DNA of 64,000 nucleotides from Edolisoma coerulescens (Eukaryota > Chordata > Aves > Passeriformes > Campephagidae), in assembly GCA_013397115.1 (NCBI GenBank), contig VWZW01005395.1:61713-125712 (forward strand), in the 5' to 3' direction. The notes under the pieces are model-generated. The model was given only the letters and a program-made list of their open reading frames with translations, was not told the DNA's origin and ran no database searches. Positions 23,743-37,770 of the stretch are shown in pieces (position 1 is the first letter of the stretch; each line of letters opens with the position of its first letter). Both the position numbers and the translations under genes were made by a program.

Positions 23743-26700
23743 TCCTCCTTAATACCCTAGGCACTCCCTGAAAGGTTTATCTGTCCCTACTAGAAAGACC
23801 AGATGCTTCCACCTGGGGAAAATAAAAACAAAGCAAAACCACAAAAATCCCCTGGAAAAACAAAAAAGCCCTCCCAAACACACACTCGGGGGCTTTAAAT
23901 GAGCAGAGGGAGCAAGGGTCATGATGGCATCAGGGGAATGGTGATGATACTAATTAATGGAAATGAATGGTGAAGAGATAAAATTGGATTTTTTACTGAG
24001 GACAGAGAAATGGCAAAGAGCTCATTTTCTTTCCCCCTTTGCACAGAATTCTAGACCACCTGTCGTTCAGTATCTTTGCACTTTAAACTCTTGAAGCTCA
24101 TGAAGGTTGGTTCAACTTGAAGATTGTGAATGAGGTCATGAAACACGAAGGATGTCACAGTGACAGTTTTTAAATGTTTAATTACTGGGGTAACAGCACT
24201 ACCAAAATGTCCCCAAAAGGGTTCCATCCACTCTTCTCAACACTCCACAAATGATATTGCACCTTCTATTGCATCTATAGTAGAAGTGACAACAAAAGCC
24301 TGAAGACATGATCCATATAGAAAAAGCCAACCTGCCTCAAGAGTCTTTGCCTTGAGGAGATCCCAATCTAAGCACAAACCAGACAAAATAAATAGAAATG
24401 GGCTGTAGGATGTGCTCACAGGGGTTTTAGAGCTGCATTGAGGGATGGTGAGGACTGGAGGGGGATAACTGCAGAGCCACGAGCTGAAATACAAGTCTGG
24501 ATCTTTAATAGTCCCTCTGTCATGCAGAAGATTTCCTGCTGTGCACAGTGAATACCACTGAATAACAAGGAATAGCCCCAAAAATAGCACTGATGTCCTC
24601 AGGCGCACTATGATTTCTACTGTTTGTCCAGCACATGGAGTTTGGAAGTATCTTTTACAAGGATTCCAGTGGATAAGGTGGCCCAGCATTTGTATCAAAG
24701 GGGAATTTGCAGGGGCAGGCAGATTTTGGAGGGATCTCTTTCAGCCTGCTGACCATGGCACTTCCATCCCATCACTGATGACTTTTCCCTCTTCCCAAGC
24801 TGCTGCCATTTGCGGTGCTTCTGATGGACAGCAAAGGTAAGAGGGTTTGTCACGGGAAGGTAAACAGGGCTGCAGCACAACCACTCTCACCTTGATGAGT
24901 AATTACACTGCCTCGGCCACACCATCCATCTCCCATGGCAAAGGGGCTGAGGAGCCCGAATCCACACACAACCCAGTGTTTTCCACAGGGCTGTTCACAG
25001 CCAGGATTGACATCCCCAGTAAGTCAGAGAAAAAATTGACTTAAATGGCTCTCCTTTCTTGGATTTTGAAGTTTACTCTTAAGAGCCAAACACTCATTCT
25101 CCAAACCCCAAACTGTCTGTGATACAAGGAGAGCAAATTAACATTGGTTTTACATCTGGCAGGAGTTTTACAATCAGTAAAACTGCTTATTGCAATGAAG
25201 TTCTGTCAAGCATTACTATTACCTGAATGTCTGTTACTCCCTTAATCTAAGTCACCTCACTGCGGGCTTGCTCCAAAAAAAATTATGGCAGTGGTAAAAA
25301 GGACCCCTTTAACTTGAGAGCATTCATGATCAATCACTTCCACAGTCCTAACGTTTTTAATGCCAGCCTGTAGCTCTGTGAGAAACCACAGAAGCTCCTG
25401 CTCAGTCATGTAATTTTAAAAGTAATTTTAAGAGTACCACCTGTCCTTGTAACCGGCAGTATATTGCAAGTGATCCTTATTTACTCAAATAAAACTTGAC
25501 TGAATTCTTTTAATGCTCTACAGCAGTTTCCACTGGCCGTCTTTAGTTTCTATGGAAACATATTCAATTATTATTTTGTCACACAGGACTGAATTGCTGC
25601 ATAGACTCCCCATCCACAAATGGGTACTTGAACTCTTGAATGAAATATCTCTACCCTCAGCTCCAGAAATAAAGGTTTGTTGGGTACTCAAAGACCATTT
25701 AGTTTCCCAGCATGAAATGATTGTAATGGGGGAGAGAATTTGAATTGTCATGGCATAATCTTTAATGCATCCCACTAAATCCTGCAGCTTGAGGATCTCA
25801 ACAATCTCCCATCTTCTGGTTGAGGATGATATTAGGGTAAAAATAACCATCATAAAGAGGAAGATAGGGTTGCTGTGGGAGAAAGCCTCATTGTCTTGCC
25901 GAGGGGGTCATTGCTTTCCTACCGATGTGCAATTTGATTAATTCTTCTACTTAAAATATTCTGCTGAAGCTGAGCATGATCGTTGAGGCTGTTTCACAGA
26001 CCTTTTAAATTCTGACCTCCTAAATATAGTTTATATTTTCGTCTTTTATGGTTTGCACCACAAAAAACCTGAGCATGTTTTGAGGCAGCTTGTATTCAGG
26101 TAACGCTGTTTAGCATGCAAAGCATAACCCCATAAACATCAACCCATTAGATGGAGTGCAAAACAACATCTGGAGTGCCAAGGCATAATCCCCCACCCCC
26201 AAATCTCAGTGTTTATCCTTCAGGTAATCCTGAAGTCAAGTCCAGTCCTCACGTACAGGAGCAGAAGGTGGGGAGCTGTAAGACTGGCCGAGTTCTGCCA
26301 GGAGACCTCGGGGACATAATTCCTGTGGCCTTTTCTAAAGCATGAACCGTGACTTGGAGTCAGGGCACTTCAGTTTAGGGACAGAATCACTTCAGATGAA
26401 ACGGACACAAAGTGAAGAAGAAGGGATTAAAAGTGCAGAAGCCCGCTGCAGAAACCTGGCTCTAGCACCATGGCAGCCAAAAGAAAAATAACCTTTCTCA
26501 ACTCTCATACTATTCTGCAGGAAAATTGCCATCTTTTTAATGTTGAAAACCATTTTCTTTTATTTTCTTCTTGACTAATTTCAATTTCTGTTGTTTGTTT
26601 TGTTTTTTAAAAGTATTTATTTATTTATTTTTCTTTATATATGATCTCTTTGGAGCACAGAGGGGCAATATATTCTATAAACAAAGTGCTAATTATGAAC

Positions 26701-29700
26701 ACCTTGTACATAACAGTGACCAGGTTTTCCTCTAAATATCACAGGGAGATTTATTACTAAGACACAAAAGATGGTCTACAAACTTTTTTCTAGGGAAACT
26801 CGCAAACACTGAGGAAAATATATCATTTTTGTTGCGCTGGGAACTGCCTTATTCTAGTTCTAGACCCAGAGCAGTTATGGAGCAGCTCTCTTATTTGGGA
26901 GGAGGGTGGAAGCAGCGTGTTGTCCCCACATCAGAGAGATGGGAATGGATAAAAGATGACTTTTCCTTCTTTTGCCAGTGACTGGTTCAGGCATTGGATA
27001 TAGCTGCAATTCTTTTCCTCCTTGAGCAGAGATCTTTCTCAGAAGTGATTGATGCATGAGACTTTCTGGCCCCAAAGGACACCATGCCAAGGACAAAGAG
27101 ACCCAAAGCTCCTTCTCAGGGTTGTATGAGGTCACATCACAGTGAACTCAGAACTAGCACTCCATTACATCTTTCCTCCCCTTTCCTTTCCTCATCAAAT
27201 ACCAACCTCAAAACAGCAACACAAACAGAGAGAAGAGAAATCATGCAAAGTTTAGAAGTGCAAATATTTGGGCTGACCCCTAAAACCGGGCTCTCCCTGT
27301 ATTCCATGCAGATACTGGGAGTCTTTTTTTTATTTGTCTCTTCATTCTCTTACGCTGAAAACAGCTCATGAGTTTCCCACGTCTCAGTTGAGCTGAGAGA
27401 GACTTTCAGCCCCTTCCAGCGTGTGCTGAGCCGCGTTGAAGGCACCAGTCACCTGTGCAGTACATTTTCAGAACCTCTGAACAGCAGTGATTGAGCTGAG
27501 CTGTAGAAATAATCAGCTTCTCTCCTCAGGCTCCACTACAAGGTAAGTGATCGGTGGAGATGCTGTTTCAGACACCGCTCATGATTCTCCTGGTTTGCTG
27601 CTACAGGAGAGGAGTCACTGAGCAGTGAATCTAATTTAGTGCATGAGCAGCACTCATGTTCTGCATGAAATAACTTGCAAATACTTTCTCAGACACTACA
27701 TTTTCAGGCTCAGGGAGCCTTCTCCAATTAAAAACAGATTGTCCTTAATAGAATCTATAAATGTGAACTAGAGTATCGGGTCTATTTTCTTTTGCTAGAT
27801 TTTTTTCCTTTGCAACAAGTTTACCCCAACTGTTTTCAGCTTTATTGTCCTGATAAGACAGCAAATTCCATTTCCTGCCATCTGTTGCTAAATTTGCAAT
27901 TTTCCACAAGATCACTAGGTATGTAGAGGGGGGAATTTGTGTTTGTTACTTTGGAGAACTTACTATAGATAGGCAAAATGATTCTTACATTTTTGACTTG
28001 CCAAACCCTACCCTGATGGTTCGATTTACAAATATTAAAGAAAAAGATGATTAAGATACTGCTCCTACATTCTCTTCTTTGTAAGGGACTTTGTTGGTTT
28101 CCCAATTTCACCTGTTTCTTCAAACTTACAGCTTATTTTTCAGATGTGATGGTTTCCTAAGCTGGTTTTTTATTCAAGTGGTCTTTTGCATTCACTATTA
28201 ACTGCTCATGTGTCTGATTTTGATGGCTCATTCTTTTTAATATCCAAGAATTTGTAGAGATGAGCAGTTTTGCTGTAGCACTGTTCCAGTTACTCCGTAC
28301 TCGTGTGGAGACACATTCTGTTTACTCTTAAATCTACACATAATTGCTTGTCAAACTCACACCTCCTTGGTGTTCTTCAAAAGCTGGAAAAGATTGCATG
28401 AAAATCTATCCAGGAGGATGGTGCTGATAATTAAATGAGATGTTAAAACAAAAGGAACAGCAAATAGATGTTCATAAATTCTTTGAAACTGAGGGAATTT
28501 TAGTGAAAAAATGTGGTCATGTATGAACACAGAGAAGTTCTCAAATGTGCAGGCACAAAGGAGATACTCACTGAGGATAAATCCTCACAACTTGGTTTCT
28601 GGTTCTGAGATTTCCTATAACCTCACTGCCATTTAAGTGTTCTCGTTTGGGACCCCCAAAGGAACCACTTGTGCTTCTGTTGGTTTAAGGTTGCACACGT
28701 TCCCACTTGGATTCTGGGGGGAAAAAGGCTTATTTAGCAGTGCTGTCTATCAGTGCTGTTCTGGAAGTGTTCAGCTAATATCTACAAAATTTGGAAAGGG
28801 TCAGAATTATCAAGAGCATTGAGCTTCTCCACGTTTTATGAGAGTAAGAAGGTAGTCCAGAGAATGGAGAAACTGTTAATTTGCAATGTGAGCCCAAATA
28901 ATTCCTAGATTCACGTGGGAATTCAGCAATGAGAGGCTACTTTATAGGGGAACGGGACTTGCTAGTTTCAGCAATTACAGAACTACTTTCTCTTTGAATC
29001 ATTTATTTTCCCCTTTTTTAAAAATATATATTTAAAAAAACCCCAAAGATTCCTGAAAACAACCCTCCAACTATTATTTCAACGTATTTTTAAAAGCATA
29101 AAGAATCAGAACATGTTTTAACCATAGACCACGATATGTTAATATGCATTTACATTGTTTATCCTTCAAAGGGTTTTGCTAAGCTTGGTATATATGCATT
29201 ATTCCTACTTGTTTTGAGGTAAAGCAATGTCACCTATATTATTCATTTCTTGCTGACCTGCTAAGTGTTTCTTATTAAATTTATGCTTCTCCTTGCAGGA
29301 TCTACCCTTTAAAGAACTTCAGGAGCACAGGAATGGCATTGCAGTAATGTGTGGAAAATAGTTCAGTGTTTAGCTTTAGTTAAGTACACCATCATTGCCT
29401 CATAAATGTGTGCAATACCATATGCTTACAAATAAACAGCTAAAAAAGAGGAGATTTTCCACAGAAAATTAGGGGGGGGGAGGGTTAAAATACATTTAAT
29501 ATTTTCTCTTATTCATTCACTAAAAGTGTAACATATCGGTGACAAAATAAAAATTATTCCAGGAAAGTTGGTATCTGAGGCCACGTCAGCAGCTGGTCTG
29601 GTCCTTAACATACCTCCTCTAAAGAACACAGAGTACAGAAAAGTAGATTTAATGAGTATTATTCTTCAATTAAAAATTGGGGGGTTTTTTAATTGCTAAA

Positions 29701-31576
29701 ATCCTACTCAGTAAATTTTATTTGTGTAAAGAAACTTTAGAAATTTTTGAATTATTTATTGTTAATATTCTTTGTACTGTATCTCTGTGATATCTGCCAG
29801 ACTGAGGGGAAGATTTTCTGCAGATCAGTACAACTCCTGCTGCAGAATCAACCGGCATCCTTTTAGATATGGATACAGTTAAAATTAATGAAATTAAAGT
29901 ATTAATATTTAATAACTGGTAAACTTATACTGTCTCACAAATAACAGCAAAAAGGAATGGGGAAAAACTTAAGCGATAAAGAAATTTCTCTTCTTGTGAC
30001 TCAATTGGTCATAAGCAATAGAATCAAAGACTATGACTCAAGGAAAATTGATTTTTTTATAAAAAATCATTTTAATTTAGAGAGTCACTATAAAGGAGAA
30101 CCCTGATTCTTATGCCATGAGATCAGTGGGCATCTTCCAGCAGATGCCAACAGCCCATTAAAATAACTTCCTTTGTGGTAGGGTTTCCACATGACACATG
30201 GCAGCAATTCTAACTCCAGCTGGGTTTCAGCAGAGTTTAGATGGCTGCAAATTTTTATCTCGTAATTAGTGGGCAATGAGAACCATAAATAGCCTTTTTA
30301 TGCAGAGCTATTCACAGCTCTATTAATATCTATCTCCTCTGGATCTGTATAACTTTTGCACCTCTAACCTCTCTCTCGCTGCTCAGGTCATCCAGGTGCT
30401 TGTGTCCAGCTCCCGACATGGATGCCACTACCAGGACACTCCTGGGGCACCTCTTCAGGCTCAGATGTGCTCCTTAAAACCTTCTTCCAACTTTCATCAT
30501 GGCTTTGGGGCTCAGGGAACAGCGACAGCTGTAACTCTGGTGCTGAGGTCACCAGTGCCCAGCCCCAGCTGGCCCCAGCCCCAGCCATGCCCTTCACCCC
30601 TGCACAGCCCACCAGGGCCACGGGAACTCTGCAAAGGTTCTCTTCATGCCCTCCCATGCTGAGCCAAGTATTTACACCTCCTCCAATGTTTTTATGATGA
30701 CCCCAACGTCCCCTAAACAGCCTTCCAGCTTTTTATATTCCTCATCCTCCTTGAAGGGTGAATTCCACAGAGGAGGACTGAGTTTCCAGGCAGTACATTT
30801 CCTTTTGTAAGAGCACGGGAGCTGTTAAGACTCCAGTCATCATGTAACTATTCACAAGTGCTATGCTACAATAATCTACTTTTATGGGAGTTTGGAAGAT
30901 GAATATAAAATAACATAATCCCCAGCTGTGCTGTTATGTGCAAAGCCATCCCATTAATCACACTCAGTTTTACTTTACAGCTTAAAGGTATGCAAAGTGT
31001 TGCTGCCATTCAGGTGCCTCAGCACTGGCAGTTGCACACCTTAACTGCATTTTAAAAGCTATCTTCTCAAGAAATTAAGCACTCAATCTTTTCCTTTCCT
31101 CCAGTGGAAATGGTAATTCAGCACCTTCTGATGTCAACAACATACGCAGAGCAGCCTAAAACTCTAGGTGAGCAAATGAAACCTCAGCACTGTGACAGCT
31201 TCCAGACCTGAATGTAACATGTTAACCACGTAAGAAAAACCCAAACGTAGTGCAATAATTCTGTTTCTTTACTGAACTGATTGGTTATCTGAACTGATTT
31301 AGGATCTGTTCTATTCCACGAGGCTACTGAGCACAAATAAAAGAACGTGGTAAACCTACATCATTATGGGGACAAGAGATTAGGTTATTTGGGGTCCACA
31401 AGCATGAATTCATGCTAGACTGATATTGCCAATAGAGACATGAAATTCTTCTTAAGGTCTGTGGGAGCTTGCAGACCTCAGAGTGCAAATAAGTGATACT
31501 TAGAACTGCTCACTTCTTTCCTGGAGCTGAAAGCATTGATGGGATGGTTGGGTTTGAACTGTGAGCAAACAGCTGA

Positions 31577-31828
31577 GTTTAGGTCTAAAAGAAAAGGATA
31601 TGAATTAGATTAGGCTTTAGGAAAAACTCTTCTCTGTGAGGGTGGGGAGGCCCTGGCACAGGGTGCCCAGAGAAGCTGTGGCTGCCCCTGGATCCCTGGA
31701 AGTGTCTGAGGTCAGGCTGGATGGGCCTGGACCACCCTGGGCTAGTGGAATGTGTCCCTGCCCACAGCAGGGATGGGCTTTAAGATTCCTTCCAACCCAA
31801 ACCATTCCATGGTTCCATGATTCTATCT
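31577..31828 (+). mobile_element. CR1 LINE 3' end, plus orientation
   Basis: CTCTGTGAGGGTGGGGAGGC, the GGTGCCCAGAGAAGCTGTGG block, AATGTGTCCCTGCCCACAGC and an end CCATGGTTCCATGATTCTAT identify the avian CR1 3' end. It is 5'-truncated and has a small internal deletion before the tail. Confidence 0.93.
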
Positions 31829-34800
31829 GACACCAGGAAGAGAGGAAACAACTGTAAATGGTTACTACTTTTTATCTGATAGTTGGAAATCCAATTTTCT
31901 ACTAAATCATCAAGGCAATACCTCTGATCAGACCCCTGGAAATGATGGGAAACAGCCTTTTCCTCCAAGGTGTGGAAAGTTCTGTGACTCAGAGGGATCA
32001 ATCTGCGATGTACCCCCCTAAAATAAAGCTTCTCAGAGAGTAAAAGCAGAAACCACAAGTCAGGGCAGTTTTATAAAATTCCTGAGGATGGATTTGAGAA
32101 ACCATTTATAATTTTTTTTTTCCTTTAAGAGGCAAACTTCTGTGCATCTTAACTTGTATGCTCAAGAAGTTTTTACTTGATAAATCTGAAGGAAAATTGT
32201 ACACTTTTGTTAAAGTAAGAGTTCTGCAAATGTCCTTTTATCATAGGTAAACATGAATATGATTTTATGTGCACAGCGTTGTGTATTTTATATCAATTAT
32301 TAGGGATTATGATCTGCAAAAGAATTTCTGGTTGTGTTTACTGTTAGGATTAGGTATTTAAACTAGGAATTGCATAAAAATCTTGTGAATTTCATGGACA
32401 CAGGATATCAGTTCCATTTCACTGTCACTGTCGTACACGGGGCAACAAGAATATAGTGAATGCTCCTGCAAACTTCAAAGGTGAAACAGATTAACTAGGT
32501 TTTTTGTAAAATAAATTTGGAAGTTCGGGTGAGATGTGTGATCCCATGGATTGTGAGCCTTGCAATGTCATGGATTTCACAAATGCATGGCACCATTCAT
32601 CTGAATTTGTCTATAGAGCTCTATAACCAGATGACTGTCTGCTATTCAGCAGAAAAAAGAAGAAACAGGCCCTGGAGTCATTATTTGCCAAGATTCACAG
32701 GTGCCTCCTGTAGAAACCCTCTCTATAAAGCCTCACTGCTCTGTGGCAGGACACTAATCTCTATTCAGTGCCGAGAAATTCTGCCTTTCATGGACAGAGG
32801 GGCTATTTTTGTCTTTGAAGTTAATCCAACCCTAAGTTGCAGCAACACTTGGAAACCCAGATGTAGACGTTCTGTATAGACTTCCTTTTAAATATTCATG
32901 GCTGGAAGCCTGTTTCTCTACTTCTATCATTCGAAGCCGAGGATTCTGGCTTTTATGGACTTTTGCTCATCTCTTAATCCACAAGTAAAACGTTTCCTCT
33001 CCCACACAGTTGATGTTATATCCAAATGTGGATATGCATAGAGGAGTAGTTGGAATATGCAGCAGATGGTCAGCAGAAGAAATAAAAAATCACTTAATGT
33101 CGAACAACCTCATACCAGTGGCAAGACTCATTAAACCGTGGGCTGGACTCAGCAAGACAGGAACTGCTGCTCAAGGGTTTTGCGAGATATCGAGGGCTAA
33201 ATTGATGAAACAGAAAGTCTGCATGCTGGCCTGGGATTTGCTACATTGGTCTCTGCTCAGAGCTTATTTAACTGAAGTTTTGTCAAGGAAGGCTGGGCCA
33301 GCTCTGTCAGCAGCTCAGCTTTCCATTTCCCAGTGCCTTGCTCCCATCTTGGACACATTTGCCAACTGTCTCGTTTATATTTATACTCTATCTTAGCCAT
33401 CACTCCAGGAATGATCCAACCCAGTAGTGCTTGCTGCAGATAATGCACTGATGAAGCAATCTACACAGATGGTAAGCTATCAACTTACATTAAAAAAATC
33501 ATCAGTTATTGTTCCTATTTTTTTCCCAAAATTAAGGCAGCTTTGTTCAAAAATCTGTGGAATAGTATATGCACAGTTTCAAGGACATGATGCCTTTGGG
33601 CTCTTCTAAGGCAAATTAAAGAATTTTTTAGGATTTCATCTTAACTATCAACAAGCAGTTTCTTAAATTTGGAAGATTTAAAAAAAAAATCCACAACAAA
33701 TTAATAAAAGTTTAAGATAATGATCCTGATTTCGGCTCCTATTGGAAATATCACTGTTTAAAATAAGGGATGGAAATGTAATGAACGAAGTCTAAGCCAT
33801 GTTGATAGAGATTTCTAATTGCTTTTTTTAAAAAAAAATGCTTTTCAAAAAGTTAAATTCATTCAAAATTTCTTTTTTAACACAAAGACATACATTAATT
33901 TCAATTAATACAACAAATGCTGATGTTTGCTGTACTTTTATGTAACAGGAGAGGTTTGAAGGCATATTGAAGTTTTTCCTGTCATATGGGTAGGGCAGGA
34001 ACTAATTATTTAAGAATCTCAATGACTAAAAAGCCATATAGGAAAATAATAGAAAAAATTTAAAGTTTGGGGGTTTTTTAATAACAAAAACCTGGAGAAA
34101 ACAAATTCTGTGGTAAATACAGTGATAGCCTCACAATGGAAAAAAAAAAGCTTGCCTTTCTGTAGAGGTTGTAATTACATTTATAGTTTCTTGAGTTTCA
34201 AGCAAACAGATTCATTCCAAATTAAGAAAAGAGAAGGTAATTCTGGGTAGAATTCAGAGAAAGCTTTAGTTTGTTTTGGGTCATCTTCTTACTTTCATAT
34301 CTCAACAATTGAAAGAAGTCAATTATTAAAGATAATAAAATATAACTATGTTAGAAAATTAGCAAGTGTCACCTTTTGTCTGGAGTGCCATTAGTTCTGC
34401 TCCTTGCAATAGGTAAGTCCTTTATTTTACACTCACCCCCAGCTAGAGCTCCAAAGATGGGTTTCTAGAAGTCTGATAATATTCTGATCGGGATAAACTC
34501 CTTACAAATTAATTGGAACTAATGCCTTCTGCAGCTGTGCTGTGTCATCTGCTACCTGAGGGGGATTTTGTAATGATCTGTGCTCATCCATTTTAAACTA
34601 TTGCACTGATTGTGTCTCGTTACTATGTCCCAGAGTCCAAAATGAGGGGAAAACAGACTATATGTTCTGAATCAGCATTGCCTTCCTGGGACAGATCACA
34701 TGGGATCCTAGGATGTGATTTCTGTGAGTTCCTCATATGAATTCTAATGTCTTTCTGTGGAAAAAAACCCCTTCCTGCCATTTCCTCCAGAGGTGTGGGT

Positions 34801-35220
34801 TGAAGCCATGGGACACAGATGTCTTGGACATTTGATTTTCTCTTTGTCATTGGTCATTATGCAGCTGTAGAATAAGGAGACAACTGTTTAATTCCAAAAT
34901 GCTGGTTGGGATGTGACATGGAGGAAGGAAACTTGATAGCAAGGCAGTCTTGTTTTCATTTCAAAGGTTGCTTTAAGGCCCTGATCTCCTTCACTTGTTG
35001 GTGCAATAAAATTCATTTGCATCATCTCAGCCTGAAGCTTTTCTGTTTCCTGCCTAAAAATGACTCTAAAATGGATTATGGGGTTTTTTTAAAGAATATT
35101 ACTGATAACACAATGCTTTATGTTCACTTTCTGAGGTATATTTGTGGCACTTCTCCGAAAGAATAAAAACATGGGGAATTTGCACCGGTGCAGCTCTATG
35201 CCTTTTGTGCAACACCAAAG
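31829..35220. other. Intronic DNA, nothing recognised
   Basis: AT-rich with poly-A runs (for example 34,139-34,149). Open frames at 32,517-32,879 and 33,010-33,396 on the plus strand have about 120-128 codons but no recognisable domain and no adjacent support, so they are not called genes. Confidence 0.45.
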
Positions 35221-35345
35221 GACAGGGAGGACAGAGCTGGAAGGTGCTTGGAGCAACCTGGTGTGGTGGAAGGTGTCCCCTACCCACGGCAGGGTGGAAC
35301 TGGACGAGCTTTAAGGTCCTTTCCCACCCAAACCACCCAGGACTG
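35221..35345 (+). mobile_element. CR1 LINE 3' fragment, plus orientation
   Basis: CR1 3' blocks are recognisable with mismatches: GGTGCTTGGAGCAACCTGGT, GGTGGAAGGTGTCCCC and GCTTTAAGGTCCTTTCCCAC. The terminal ATTCTATG units are lost. Confidence 0.82.
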
Positions 35346-36329
35346 AAGGATGTTTGTGTCAGAGTCTCTGGGTGCAGCCCTGGAGCTACGTCGAGTTTGT
35401 AAGAAGTCTGTCAGGGACGTAAATGTTCTGGCAACACAGAAGATGAGGTGAATCCCTCATCAAAGCTTTTCCCTGGCTGACACCTGTGCACACAGCACAT
35501 GGCACAGCACAGCCAGCAGAGAACAAAACAACGCAGGGTTCATTGTTTATCACGGACCCGCTTTCACCCCTCTAGCTCGCACGGAAAGGTGACATATGTT
35601 GGCAAAACAGTGTGAGCCTGGACCTGCTACTGATTCCTGTCCCTCTAGGAGCACAGAGGGCTGGATGCTCCTGGGCTGTCTGCCTGGCACCTCTCCGGAG
35701 CCATAAATTCATTCCAAAACTGGGGAAGGCAGGAAGGGAGAAGGACAAGGGGAGCGGGTAAAGGCAGTCGTGTCATACCCCTGCTGACAGCAGAGATGCT
35801 GATATTGCTCCTTGGGGTAAATCAATGGACATTGTCTTTACCAATCTGGATACAGCTACACACATGAGACACCAGTAATGAATTCTTAATTTGAAAATTT
35901 TAATTTTTCGGAGGCTTCTTTATGTTTCTAAAAAAACTAACTACTCTTAGATATAATTTTTTCGAATGCTTTTGTTCATAAATTCCACATGAAAGTATCC
36001 ATAGTAATTACGCACAGACTGAATTCTTATCTAACAGTTCCATTTCAGAAAAATCAAAATGTTTCCCTACCCTTTACCCTTCAACTTCTTTCTATCAATT
36101 TCTTTTGCTCTTATCAAGAGCTTATTAGACAATAAAGGGAATATATTACACCAAAAATTAACGAACTTCTGGTTTATAAAAGACATAATAAATTGTAAAA
36201 AAAAAAGAGTTATAAACTTTTGATAATTATGAAGCTGATATATATGAGTTATTTCATTCTTTGTGTTGCAAATTGAAAAACACCCTCATAGAAATCAGTC
36301 ATATGAAACTTTGCATAAATCTTTTTATA
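35346..36329. other. Intronic DNA, nothing recognised
   Basis: A moderately GC-rich first part (35,400-35,800) passes into AT-rich sequence. No gene or repeat is recognised. Confidence 0.4.
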
Positions 36330-36600
36330 AACTCATGGAATGGTTTGGGTTAGAAGGGACTTTAACCTTATCCAGTGCCACCCCTGCCATGGGCAGGAAC
36401 ACCTTCCACTAGCCCAGGTTGCTCTAAAAACTTGTCCAAGCTGGCCTTGGACACTTCCAGGGATCCAGGGGAAGCCACAGCTTCTCTGGGCACCCTATGC
36501 CTGGGCCTTACCACCCTCACAGAGAACTCCTTCCTAATATTTAATCTAACCTGTCTATGCAATCTTCAGATTTTTCTGTTTGAAGCAGCTATATGTCCTT
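36330..36600 (-). mobile_element. CR1 LINE 3' end, minus orientation
   Basis: It starts at ACTCATGGAATGGTTTGGGTT, the reverse-complement tail. It continues through CCTGCCATGGGCAGGAACAC, GGCCTTGGACACTTCCAGGG and CCACAGCTTCTCTGGGCACC. Similarity fades near 36,560-36,600. Confidence 0.93.
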
Positions 36601-36921
36601 AGGTAAGATGACCTGAGGCACGACCCTCAAGATTAAAGAATGGTGTTTGATGTCCCCCTGAGGAGCTGGTACCTCACCTTCTGAGCAGTCTAACGAAGTT
36701 AATTGCATATCACTTAACCCAGGTGAGGAATATCAGACACTCACTAGTCTCTGTCCATTTGTATGTCAGTCAGTGTGTGTCTCCCAGTTCTTCTGCTTGT
36801 TTAATTAAGTTTTTTTTCTGATTCTGATTGTGAAAAGCTCATTTTCAGAGTGTTGACAGACCTGACCTGACAAGCAGAGACCTCATTGTCAAAGCGAGGC
36901 ATCGGTGCGACGAAAGGCTTT

Positions 36922-36985
36922 GCCTGAAATATGGAAATGCCTGGCAATATGGAAATGCCTGAAATATGGATATGCCTGGCAATAT
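36922..36985. repeat. Short tandem repeat, 17/18-bp units
   Basis: The alternating units GCCTGAAATATGGAAAT and GCCTGGCAATATGGAAAT occur twice in a row, giving a 35-bp higher-order unit. Direct observation. Confidence 0.9.
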
Positions 36986-37307
36986 CCCCACAAGTCGAGG
37001 CTTCGTCTCCACTTTTCCTCTGCACTTGTGTCAAAGCTTTCTAGTGCTTTACCTTAGTACCATCTCCCCACAGAGGAGGCATTTTCCCCTCAAACAGCAC
37101 AGACCAGAGAATAAATATATAATGTTTATAATACAGCAGTTCATGGCAGCCTGGGCTGGGACCCCACTGTGACAAACAGCCTGGCTGTCACTGTGAAGGG
37201 ACACAATGGAAAAGGAGAATGAGGGAGATGGGATCTAGCCAGGCTGTGGGATTGTGCTGGCTACAGACTGAGGGTTTTTGGTGGCTCCTCAGAGGATTCC
37301 CGACCAC
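36986..37307. other. Intronic DNA, nothing recognised
   Basis: Unique-looking non-coding sequence between a short tandem repeat and a CR1. No feature recognised. Confidence 0.4.
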
Positions 37308-37770
37308 AGAATCACAGAAGAAGTTGAGTTGGAAGGGACCCACCAAGATCATGAAGTCCAGCTCCTGGCCCTGCACAGACACCCCAACAATCCCACCCTG
37401 TGCATCCCTGGGAGTGGTGTCCAAACAGTCTTTGAGCTCTGGCAGCCTCGGGGCCATGCCCATTCCCTGGGGAGCCTGGGCAGTGCCCAGCACCCTCTGG
37501 GGGAAGAACCTTTCCCTGATCTCCAGCCTGACCCTCCCTGGCACAGCTCCAGCCGTTCCCTCCGATCCTACCCCTGTCACAGAGATCAGTGTCTGTCCCT
37601 CCTCTCCCCTTCACAAGGAAGTTGTATCTGCAGGGAGGTCTCCCCTCAGTCTCCTCTTCCCCAGGCTGAACAGACCAAGTGCCCTCAGCTGCTCCTTATA
37701 CAGCTTCACCTCGAGGCCCTTCACCATCCTTGTGGCTTCCTTTGGGTGCTCTACAACAGCTTTAGATCTT
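37308..37770 (-). mobile_element. CR1 LINE 3' region with ORF2 C-terminus, minus orientation
   Basis: The left end is CACAGAATCACAGAAGAAGTTGAG with GTTGGAAGGGACCCACCAAG, a CR1 tail of a different subfamily from the GGTTTGGGTTGGAAG copies. On the minus strand the right part translates to KLYKEQLRALGLFSLGKRRL, the conserved end of CR1 ORF2. Overlapping frames of up to 198 codons are all within this dead element. Confidence 0.94.

Larger units (their letters stand above)
20951..31576. other. Long intronic stretch, no gene recognised
   Basis: About 10.6 kb without a recognisable gene or CR1. Simple repeats are present: a CAAA/TAAA run at 22,054-22,089 and an AT/CA tract at 23,665-23,742. There is also a TTTA run near 26,615-26,632 and a G run near 29,472-29,480. 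Open frames up to about 150 codons (for example 24,237-24,698 minus) show no familiar motif. The scarcity of repeats compared with flanking parts may reflect conserved or old unique sequence. Confidence 0.45.

Noticed and set aside
32517..33396. Two adjacent plus-strand frames of 120 and 128 codons
   Set aside because: No domain, no splice support and no codon bias. Chance length is plausible in 64 kb searched in six frames.
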